From Chrysochromulina parva (lineage: Eukaryota > Haptophyta > Prymnesiales > Chrysochromulinaceae), in the NCBI GenBank assembly GCA_002887195.1, contig PJAB01001547.1, positions 1 through 13,756 on the forward strand: a DNA stretch of 13,756 bases, in the 5' to 3' direction. Below the pieces are notes generated by a model. That model did no database searches. It saw only the letters and a list, made by a program, of their open reading frames with translations, and had not been told where the DNA came from. How positions within the stretch are numbered: position 1 is the stretch's first letter; each line of letters starts with the position of its first letter. A program made the position numbers and the translations under genes. Below are positions 1-7,350 of this stretch, one piece after another.

Positions 1-2
1 CC

Positions 3-857
3 TGTGCGGGCTCAGGAGTCATTTGCGGCATTCCGGTGCAGCAACTGCGCGAGGACAGCGTCACGGAGCTCAACTTGTCCGATAGGGGGCTCCATGTGCC
101 TGCGGCCATGCTTGTCGCCTATCTCATTCCAGCTACGTCGGGGCTCAAGAACTGCAACTTGCTCAAGAACAGGTTCGACGTTGAGTTGGCCAAGAAGCTC
201 GCCAAGATGGGCATGGAGAAGGGCATCATGCTCTCGGGCATGACATGCGACCAGACGGAGGCCGACTTCTCGCATCAGAGCCTAAAACCCGCCGACTCCA
301 TCCTGATCGCGTCTGACCTGCAGTTCATGGCGGCCCTGACCGAGCTCACGCTCTGGAGCAACAACATCGGCGACGACGGTGCCAAGGCGATCGCGGAGGC
401 GCTGAAGGTCAACGTGGTCCTGACCGAGCTGAGACTCGGGGGCAACACGATCGGCAACGAGGGTGCCAAGGCAATCGCGGAGGCGCTGAAGGTCAACACG
501 GTGGTGACCGAGTTGAACCTCGGTTTGAACTTCATCGGCGACATCGGTGCTAAGGCGATCGCGGAGGCGCTAAAGGTCAACGCGGTCTTGACCACCCTGG
601 GACTGTTCAACAACTCCATCGGCAACGACGGTGCCAACGCGATCGCGGAGGCGCTGAAGGTCAACGCAGTCCTGACCATTCTCGATCTTCAGATCAACAA
701 GATCGGGGACTTGGGTGCCAAGGCAATCTCGGAGTCGCTGAAGGTCAACGCGGTCCTGACCAAGCTGTGGCTCAACAACAACAAGATCGGCGACAAAGGG
801 AAACAAGCAGTGTGGGTCGTGGTGAAGGACCGGAGTGGATTTAAGTTGCATTTTTAA
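3..857 (+). CDS. Leucine-rich repeat (RNI/NLRC3-like) protein, 5'-truncated by the window edge
   Basis: The frame is open from the left edge to a TAA at 855-857. No ATG is usable near the edge (the codon at 36 is GTG), so the gene starts upstream or in an earlier exon. About 110 residues of non-repeat sequence containing TEADFSHQSLKPADSILIAS precede six 28-residue leucine-rich repeats of the form LTxLxLxxNxIGDxGAKAIAEALKVNxV. The last repeat runs into a KDRSGFKLHF tail, which looks like the normal end of this repeat type. Repeats of this class fold as ribonuclease-inhibitor-like solenoids and usually bind protein partners; no catalytic domain is visible and the partner is unknown. No signal peptide or membrane segment is seen in the part present. 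The repeats are close to identical in DNA, which suggests recent expansion or gene conversion. The family call is secure; the cellular role is not known. Confidence 0.85.
   Translation, partial: CAGSGVICGIPVQQLREDSVTELNLSDRGLHVPAAMLVAYLIPATSGLKNCNLLKNRFDVELAKKLAKMGMEKGIMLSGMTCDQTEADFSHQSLKPADSILIASDLQFMAALTELTLWSNNIGDDGAKAIAEALKVNVVLTELRLGGNTIGNEGAKAIAEALKVNTVVTELNLGLNFIGDIGAKAIAEALKVNAVLTTLGLFNNSIGNDGANAIAEALKVNAVLTILDLQINKIGDLGAKAISESLKVNAVLTKLWLNNNKIGDKGKQAVWVVVKDRSGFKLHF
336..839 (+). repeat. Six tandem 84-bp LRR-encoding units
   Basis: Units start at 336, 420, 504, 588, 672 and 756 with an exact 84-bp period. Each begins with a CTG/GTG-ACC codon pair. The first five carry the GCGATCGCGGAGGCGCT(G/A)AAGGTCAAC core with a few substitutions; the sixth has lost it. 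They are coding repeats of the LRR gene, not a separate element. Confidence 0.9.
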
Positions 858-900
858 TATGGGTCGCGGTGACGAGGGCCGGAGTGGATCTAAGTTGCAT
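813..900 (+). repeat. Tandem duplication of the LRR gene's 3' end
   Basis: Copy 1 (813-851) covers the last codons of the LRR gene. Copy 2 (860-900) follows directly after the stop and repeats it with a few substitutions and a two-base insertion; both contain GGAGTGGAT and TAAGTTGCAT. Copy 2 is non-coding downstream sequence and looks like a small local duplication. Confidence 0.8.
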
Positions 901-1332
901 CTGTGATTGTGCGAAAACAGGGTGCTGATAGTGAATTCACTGCCTAGTTCCGCGTGAGGCCTGGACGGCAGGCGCTGAGCACCCTGCACGCGAGTTCATT
1001 CGCACATGGTTCTCCGCTCGGATTTCGGGGTTTCCTTAGCATTCTCAGCTTTTCAATCTCAAAGCGAATGTCTTACCTACCGCGCTCCACACCAGGCTGC
1101 CGTTTGTGTAGTTTGATGAGCCGCCAAACGCGACCAAGCCTGTGATCTTGGTATTTATCACTTCGTTTTGTCGGTGCACTTCATTCACAGCCAATGTGGT
1201 CATTTCACGACGAAAAATGGAGCTTCGCTCCGCGTCGGTGTCGGTGCAGTCGTGGCTGACACCACGGCTCCCGCCACACAGAAGCAGCGCGCGCCTCGGC
1301 AGCAGGGCTGCCGGGCGACGCGCTGTCGCAGG
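858..1332. other. Intergenic region between LRR gene and GH123-like gene
   Basis: Apart from the second copy of the LRR 3' end (860-900), this 475-base stretch shows no ORF with gene character, RNA gene or repeat. It must hold the 3' flank of the LRR gene and the promoter and 5' leader of the next gene. The frame of the next gene is open from 1168 but has no in-frame ATG before 1333. Confidence 0.6.
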
Positions 1333-4300
1333 ATGATGCGCCGTCGCAACGTCCTGCTTGCGGCGCTCTGCTCCCTCATCGGCGCTCTCGCATGGAACAA
1401 AAAGCAGCCCAGCTCACAAGGCTCCGTGTCAGCGGTGCGCCCGGCCTCGCTGCCAGAGGAATCGGGTCTCGGACTCTATTCGGTCGTGCCGTGGACGGAT
1501 GATTGCCGAGGCGATGCTTGCCGGCAATCATCGCTCGGCAACCATCGCATCAGCCTCAAAGTGCGGGGACGGCTCGGTGAGGGCACCTTCGCTTGGGCGC
1601 ACGTCGTGTGGCGCTTGCCTGGGTTAGGATTTTCCGCAAACTTGTGGAGCCAGCTGCTACGCATGCGCTCACCGAGCGGCGATACCATCAAGCTGCACGT
1701 GCTGAGCGTGAACGATGAGACGATATCCTTTCTTTTCGAGCCGCTTTCTTGCGACGACTCCCAACCTGACGAAGTGGTGGTCGGACAGCCGGCCTCGGAG
1801 CGGGCCGAAGAAACGTGCTCGTACTTCCTGTACTACCTCCCCTACATACCCACGTGCGAGACCGGCCCTTCGCGGGCATGCCCTACCCCGTACAAGCGGA
1901 ACACCATCGACAAGCGCTGCGCGGGCCACTACGGACAACAGCTGGGGGAGAGGGCGTGCTGTGGACAGCCGGGCACGCTAGACTCGCCCGGGTACACGTG
2001 CCCGGCCCATGCGCCCACGTGCACTGGCTACATCGAGGCGTCGGCGTGGGGTCAGTGCGTGGACGAACGGCCAGAGGCGCAAGCTCCGCAATCGGCGTGG
2101 GGTCGGAAGGCTCTGGAGCACACACGCACAAGTGGCTGGCAGGAGAGGACACCGACGGCCCGAGTGGTGGGGATGCATGCGCGCACGGAACGTGACGCGT
2201 TCCACCCGATGGAGGTCGCGGCGACGGCAGCGGAGGTGGCGGAGGTTAGAGCGTGGGGACGACCGTTACTAGTGTGGCCTGAGGAGCGCACACGCCCTAT
2301 TCGCCTCATGCATGCACTGCCTCTCGTCTGGTACGCTGCTTGCCACCTGAATGCGCTCTGATGACCGCCTGAGTGCGCTCTGATGACCGCCTTTCTGAGT
2401 GCCTCCCTGATTGCCTCACAATCTAGGTACATTGCCGGGGCGACGCCGGCCAACGGCTCCATCTTCCGCGGCGAGGCCATGCGCGGCGAGTACTTTACAT
2501 TCCAGTTGGGTGCGTACGCCGCGCGGCGGCCGCTGCTGCTCACAGCGACGTGGACCGATCTCGTTGGGAGATCGCACCGGCAGATCCTGAGCTCCAGCCG
2601 GCTGCGCTGCACCAACCTCCCAAAAGGCTCGATCGCCGAGCGCGAGGGGCTTCTCGTCGGCGCAGGCGAGGTGCTAGCCTTCTGGTTTGGGCTGGACGTG
2701 CCCAAATCAGGCATCTTCGCCGACACGTACGTCGCACGCGTCGTGCTAAGCGAGAAGACGCCTCGGGCGGCGGCGGGCGAGGTGTCGGCGGGCGAGGTGG
2801 TGGCCGAGGGCATCCGAGTTGAGATTACGATCTCGGACGCCCTGGCCACCCAATCTGGCGATAACGAGCTCTGGCGCCACTCGAGATTGCGATGGCTCGA
2901 CTCCACAGCGGGCGATTCCACAGCGGGCGATTCCACAGCGGGCGATTCCACAGCGGACGATTCCACAGTGGGCGATTCCACAGCGGGCGATGAGCCAGCG
3001 GCTAACGGCAGCAGTGTGAACGGTGGGCTGAGCAGACTCAGGGGGTCGAGGGGGTGTGCCCTGGGACAAGCCGATTGCATCGCCGTGGAGAACGCGGCCT
3101 ACGGGACGTTATTGAGCGCCCCTGGCGGCCGACAGCTTGGGATCGGCTCAACTGGGCTGCCGTTGAGCCTCCGAGTAGGCGGCGCCGAGTTGCTCGCGGC
3201 GCCGGCACGGCTGCGACTGCTGCGTGCGCATCTCGGGCTGACGCTCAGTTCCGATGGCCCACTCCACCTTGAGCGCCGTGCTGGTGGTGCCGTCAGCTGG
3301 CGTCAAAAGCTGCGAGCAGAGGAAGCGTCCGTGCGGGTGCATATCTGGGGATCGATGGAGGTCGATGGGCTGGCGCAGATGAGCGCGGAGATCCAGATCG
3401 TGCAGAGATCGAGCCAGATGAGCGCGGAGATCCGGCGGCGCACCGCCGAGGAGGAGATCTCCTCCAATGCGACTATCGCTCTGGACGACGTGCGGCTCGA
3501 GCTGCCGCTCCTCTCGTCGATGGTGCCGCTCATCAACGGATTCGACATCAAGGGGAATGAGCGTCCCAATCAAGTCTTGTGGCGGTGGGATGGGAAGCAG
3601 ACGACCCAAGACCATGGGCAGCGAGGCCTCAACTGCCGCGTGTGGCTCGGGTCTGCGAGGGCTGGGCTACAGCTCAACCTGCAGGGCATGGAGCAGGCGG
3701 CCGCCGCCGCGTCGAGCAACTGCGGCAACGATGAGAATGGTCAGCTGCAGTGTGAGAACCTGTCGGATGCCCAGTTCAACGTGGCGCTTGGCTCGCAGGT
3801 GGGCGGCCACTGAGTGCCTCTGATGGTGCCTGATGGCCTCCGACGGCCTCAGAGTGCCTCCGATTGCTTGCATCGGCCCATGGTATAATCACAACCACAA
3901 TCACATCCTTGATTGTACCATGGTCCGCAGGAATGGTACAATCACAACCGCGGCGGCGCAAGCGTGCTGAGCAACGACGCGGCATCAGGCGGTGGCGGCA
4001 GCTCGACGGTGGTCCTGAGCGTGTACACCGGCCGGCTGGACCCCATGCGCCGAGGGGACCGGCTCAAGCTGAGCTGGCGGCTGCTCCTCACGCCGGTGCG
4101 CGGCGGCGGGTATCCCGTCCGGGCCGACTTTTCGACGCGGTACTTCCACATGCAGCGATCCGTCTCCGTCGAGGAGGTCCTGCGCACGTCGCCTACGAAG
4201 CCGTGGATCATCCTGCATCAAGGGAACCAGCTCATACCCTACATCAACTACCCCTTCCTCCACCTGCAGCCGCTCCGTGACTACATTCGCGAGGCGCACG

Positions 4301-5539
4301 CCAAAGGGGCCAAGGTGAAGCTGTACTACACTGTGCGGGAACTCTCTACATTTGCCGTCGAGCTATGGGCGCTGCGGGCGCTGAGGGGAGAGGTGATCGT
4401 GCCCAGTCGCGGCAAGGCGTCAGGGCACGTATGGCTGCGGGAGCACCTGCGGAACAACTACACGGCGGCCTGGCATGAGGTACTGGCCAACGGCGAGGTG
4501 GATGCTGCGGTGCAGACCCCCGCCTTCACAACGCGCTGGGACAATTATTGGATCGAGGGCATCCTGTGGCTCGCGCGCAACCTCGACATTGACGGCATCT
4601 ACCTCGATGGCGCACCGTACGAGCGCAACGTCCTGCGGAGGTTACGACGTGCTCTCACGGCTGAGGGAAGGGGGACGGGATTCCTGCTCGACCTGCATGC
4701 CTCGTGCGCCGGCAACCCGCACCTGCCTTATATGGAGCTCTACCCCTATCTCGACTCGATCTGGTTCGGCGAGCAGTGCGAGTACAAGACCTTCTCGCCC
4801 GCCATGTGGCTCGCCGAGGTCTCCGGCGTGCCGTTTGGGCTGCCTGCGGAGATCCTGGGAGACAACACGGACCAGTGGCAGGGACTCGTGCATGGGATGA
4901 CCTGCCGCATCTACCCCGACCCGATGCGGTGCAACCCACGGCCGCTGTGGGCCGCGCTCGACTCGATGGGGTTGACGAACCCGCGCATGCTTGGCTGGTG
5001 GGATGCCGCGAGCCCCGTCTCCGTCACCGCCCCGACTATCACATACGGGAAGGACGCCGGTAGAGGACCTGCGGTCGTGGCGACCCTCTTTGTGGCCGAT
5101 GGACGCGCCGACGCGCCGCGCTTTGCTGTGGTGCGCCACTCGTCGCAGCTCCTCCCTCGAACGCGAACCCGTGTCTTTGTAGGAACATCCATCTCCCACC
5201 CTGTGCTTAGCCCGCAGCCACCCCTCTCCCTTCGGCCGCTTGCCGCCCACCCCATCCCCCCACCCCCATCCCCTCCCACCCCCCCCTCCCCTCCCCCCCT
5301 CCCCCCCTGACTCTCAGGCGCTTGCCAATTGGGCTGACCAGCCGGTGAGCCTCACCCTCCACATCAACGCCACGGCCCTTGCCTCCCTCGGGCTGTCCAC
5401 GCCCGCGACGGCGCTCCGCCTCCGCGCACCGAGGATCGAGGGATTCCAGACCGCCCACGAGTGGGGAATCGGGCACGAAATCGCCCTGCGCAAAAAGGGC
5501 GCGGGGCTCAACGAGGGCCTCTTGCTCGAGCTCTCGTGA
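1333..5539 (+). CDS. Secreted GH123-like (DUF6067-type) glycoside hydrolase-like protein, four exons
   Basis: Proposed coding exons are 1333-2330, 2427-3798, 3931-5178 and 5318-5539: 3840 nt, 1279 residues, with intron phases 2, 0 and 0. The first in-frame ATG starts MMRRRNVLLAALCSLIGALA, a good signal peptide, so the protein should enter the secretory pathway. The order follows the family as I know it: an N-terminal sandwich with YFLYYLPYIP (~165-175); DAFHPMEVAATAAEV (~288); PIRLMHALPLVW running across intron 1; ELWRHSRLRWLDST (~480); then a TIM-barrel-like part with YYTVRELS (~922), DGIYLDGAPYER (~1011) and SIWFGEQCEY (~1066); and a C-terminal sandwich with ALANW and IEGFQ. Asp1016 and Glu1071 are candidate active-site acids by position only. 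Residues 175-242 form an eight-cysteine insert (RACCGQPG, WGQC) that I do not associate with bacterial members. The substrate is unknown; a polysaccharide or glycoprotein glycan is plausible. Confidence 0.8.
2331..2426 (+). other. Intron 1 of the GH123-like gene (96 nt, phase 2)
   Basis: Donor CTG|GTACGC, acceptor TCTAG|GTACATT. Removing it joins PLVW to YIAGATPANG and restores the family sequence, while the unspliced frame stops at 2359-2361. The interior holds two 22-bp copies (2347-2368, 2369-2390; 21/22 identical) of a CTGARTGCGCTCTGATGACC unit, then CTGAGTGCCTC at 2395-2405. GGTAC occurs at both borders. Confidence 0.85.
2899..2988 (+). repeat. In-frame 15-bp minisatellite encoding six DSTAG-type units
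   Basis: Six tandem copies of GATTCCACAGCGGGC (with minor variants) lie inside exon 2 and encode D-S-T-(A/V)-(G/D) repeats at about residues 491-520. They directly follow the conserved LRWLDST motif, so they look like expansion of the family's own LDST segment into a loop. Confidence 0.95.
3376..3433 (+). repeat. 19-bp direct repeat at 39-nt spacing in exon 2
   Basis: CAGATGAGCGCGGAGATCC occurs identically at 3376-3394 and 3415-3433, encoding QMSAEI twice, 13 codons apart. The frame is kept, which fits a small in-frame tandem duplication within the hydrolase-like gene. Confidence 0.9.
3799..3930 (+). other. Intron 2 of the GH123-like gene (132 nt, phase 0)
   Basis: Donor TCGCAG|GTGGGC, acceptor TCCGCAG|GAATGG. 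Splicing joins FNVALGSQ to EWYNHNRGGAS, and the family expects a W-x-N-x-x-x-GG segment here; the unspliced frame stops at 3811-3813. The 5' half is a degenerate tandem repeat of (C)TGAGTGCCTCTGATGG-like units (3810-3868). The 3' half contains a near copy of the next exon's start (see 3880-3949). Confidence 0.85.
3880..3949 (+). repeat. Copy of exon 3 start inside intron 2, plus hairpin enclosing the 3' splice site
   Basis: ATGGTATAATCACAACC (3880-3896, intron) repeats ATGGTACAATCACAACC (3933-3949, exon) with one mismatch in 17. Between them GATTGTACCAT (3911-3921) is a perfect inverted repeat of ATGGTACAATC (3933-3943). The 11-base loop (3922-3932) holds the acceptor CCGCAG at 3925-3930. Confidence 0.9.
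5179..5317 (+). other. Intron 3 of the GH123-like gene (139 nt, phase 0, extreme C-rich tract)
   Basis: Donor TTT|GTAGGA, acceptor CTCTCAG|GCGCTT. Splicing joins RTRVF to ALANWADQPV, giving the family's C-terminal strand ending in NWA. About 90 bases before the acceptor (roughly 5217-5310) are almost entirely C with some T and A. A CTGAC branch-point-like site sits only about 6 bases before the AG. Confidence 0.85.
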
Positions 5540-5850
5540 AGAGGCTCGAGGGCTCACGTCGAGCGCCGGGCGGGGGGAACGGTCGCGATGCCCAAAGCGA
5601 CGCGATTTCATACCTAGGCCGTTGATAACCGCTACTCGGAGAGCTGCAGTTGTGAAAGTACTTCCCTTGGCAATGGAATGCGCTTTTCACGGCGTTAATG
5701 GTGGAGTTTCAAGGAAGTCAAGTCATGAACAACATACAACCTATTATGGGACGGGAAAAAACCCCGAGATTACAAGTTTGAGTCGATGTCAAACAGGGAA
5801 AGTCGTCCTTCGCCGCCGTCGCGTTGCCCGTCGTCGGGGTGGAGGTGTTC
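5540..5850. other. Intergenic region between GH123-like and MgtC-like genes
   Basis: No coding signal or RNA gene is seen. A weak inverted repeat (CCTCTT 5518-5523 / AAGAGG 5539-5544) brackets the preceding stop codon. The MgtC frame is open back to a TGA at 5779-5781 without an upstream ATG, so an upstream exon ending near AAACAG (5791-5796) cannot be excluded. Confidence 0.5.
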
Positions 5851-6801
5851 ATGCGGGCCCTATTCTCAAGCTTCTTCTCCTCTGAGTCGGGTCTGGGCCA
5901 GATTTTCTTTTACTTGATCCTGCTCGCGTTCACGATCCTCTACAGCACCGTGTCCCTCCTCGCGCCAATTCTCCAGCCGCCATGCGAAATCCAAATGAAC
6001 GAGGACGTGCTCAATCGGGCCCACGCCCGCGCACTTGGGCAGGGGCTCGAGGGTGGCCTCGAGAAGGCACCCAATCCGGATTATCATCCGGATCCCTGCC
6101 GCTGGGAACGGTATGCCGTGCTGCTATGGATGAACAAGTGGGAGTGCGACATGACGCGCAGGATCATCATCTCGATCATAATGGGCTCGATCATCGGCTT
6201 CGAACGCCGCCGCGCCGACCGACCGGCGGGCATCCGAACCATGGCAATGGTGTGCCTCGGCTCGTGCGTCTTCACGCTCGGCTCAATGTACGCCTTCCTC
6301 GACGGCACGATGGGCTGGGACGCATCGCGTGTGAGTGCGGCGATCCCATCGGGCGTGGGTTTCCTGGGCGCCGCCTCGATCTGGAAGGGCACCAAGAGCT
6401 CGGGGAGCGGCGCCGACGCCTCCACCGTGCCCGAGGTGCATGGGCTCACCACGGCCACCACGGTCTGGCTCGCTGCTGCCGTGGGCATCCTGTGCGGCGG
6501 CGCGCTCTATGTGCCCGCGCTGCTGTCCACTTTCCTTGGGGTTGTGTACCTGCGCTTCGCGCCGCGATTGCGCTCGGACCAGGAAGAGCCGGTGACGGAG
6601 GCAGCCTCCGGAGACGGTCTGGAGTCTGGCAGCGAGAAGGGCGAGCTACGCGAGCCGCTTGCGCCCAACAAGATGCCGGGCGCAGGCAGCAAGTGCGCGA
6701 GCTCGGCGAGCCAGATTGCGTTGCCCAGCATCCCGGTGCAACCCGTCGCGCTGACCAAGGTGCCGAGTGCCAAGCGGCCCAGTGCTTCCATCCTGCCGTG
6801 A
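5851..6801 (+). CDS. MgtC/SapB-family membrane protein
   Basis: The protein has 316 residues from the first in-frame ATG. Residues 16-41 form a first hydrophobic helix (IFFYLILLAFTILYSTVSLL). The MgtC core follows with further hydrophobic helices. It contains the family signature GFERRRADRPAGIRTMAMV at 116-134 (bacterial consensus GxERExxxRPAGxRT), then SAAIPSGVGFLGAASIW, HGLTTATTVWLAAAVG and a last helix. About 75 residues of soluble, Ser/Pro/Lys-rich tail follow, longer than in short bacterial forms. In bacteria MgtC acts in magnesium limitation and intracellular survival; the role in algae is not established, and ion homeostasis or an organelle membrane role is inference. There is no clear transit peptide, though the start could be incomplete. 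No intron is needed. Confidence 0.88.
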   Translation: MRALFSSFFSSESGLGQIFFYLILLAFTILYSTVSLLAPILQPPCEIQMNEDVLNRAHARALGQGLEGGLEKAPNPDYHPDPCRWERYAVLLWMNKWECDMTRRIIISIIMGSIIGFERRRADRPAGIRTMAMVCLGSCVFTLGSMYAFLDGTMGWDASRVSAAIPSGVGFLGAASIWKGTKSSGSGADASTVPEVHGLTTATTVWLAAAVGILCGGALYVPALLSTFLGVVYLRFAPRLRSDQEEPVTEAASGDGLESGSEKGELREPLAPNKMPGAGSKCASSASQIALPSIPVQPVALTKVPSAKRPSASILP

Positions 6802-7350
6802 ACTTTGTCTAGTTGACCTTTGATGGTAAGTGTGTGTAGAGGCACAAGTATGAGAAGGCATGCGTACAAGCAAGCAAATTGCTTGCATGCGTCAGTCTCT
6901 CGAGAGGTCGACGTACGTGTAGCAAAAGGACCAGGGTAAGCGACTGCCTGAATGGCCGGGGGCCCACCTCAATGCTCTATCGATCATCACCCGGGCCTTA
7001 CCCGGGGGAGGTTCTCGATGGCTGAGCGGCAACTGGAGCAGGGCCTTAGTGAGCGAGGACGCACTACTCCTCAGGGCCGTCATGTGGGAACATGCTATAC
7101 CTTATGGCCGCCTTTACCGAACAACATGGCTGAAATATGGGGTTTCTGACCATTGGTTTCTTATAGGTCTTGGGGCATCTGTGGGGGAACGTCGTGTTCG
7201 TTAACATGACCCCCCCCGAGCTGCGACGCAGGTTTCACACCCTCCGGGTTTCTCGAAAAGGGAAAGTTCAGAAAGTTTCCTCCGCGGCGTGTTTTGGACG
7301 GCCGCGCGAGTCTGCGACCCTGCATCTGCGACCGCGAGTGTGCCGTCGTC
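6802..7350. other. Intergenic region between MgtC-like and kinase genes
   Basis: No ORF here has gene character. There is a near-palindrome GCAAGCAAATTGCTTGC around 6870-6890 followed by GCATGC, and a CCCGGG-CCTTA-CCCGGG structure at 6990-7006. No tRNA or other RNA gene is recognisable. The kinase frame is open back to about 7294 but lacks an ATG before 7351. Confidence 0.5.

Noticed and set aside
36..857. GTG at 36 as the start of the LRR protein
   Set aside because: Non-ATG starts are not expected here and the frame is open to the window edge with family-like sequence, so the gene is treated as 5'-truncated.
2052..3080. A 342-residue open frame on the minus strand across the hydrolase-like gene
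   Set aside because: It runs over two exons and an intron of a well-supported family member and its repeats are only the complement of the DSTAG minisatellite.
3881..3890. TGGTATAATC as a bacterial -10 promoter box
   Set aside because: It lies inside a eukaryotic intron and is explained by duplication of the next exon's start.
2331..3930. Stop codons and frame breaks in the hydrolase-like gene as signs of a pseudogene
   Set aside because: All breaks fall within segments bounded by GT-AG with matching phases, and removal restores the family sequence exactly at the joins.
6930..7080. A possible tRNA or small structured RNA near the CCCGGG repeats
   Set aside because: No cloverleaf with a T-loop GGTTCRA and matching acceptor stem could be assembled.
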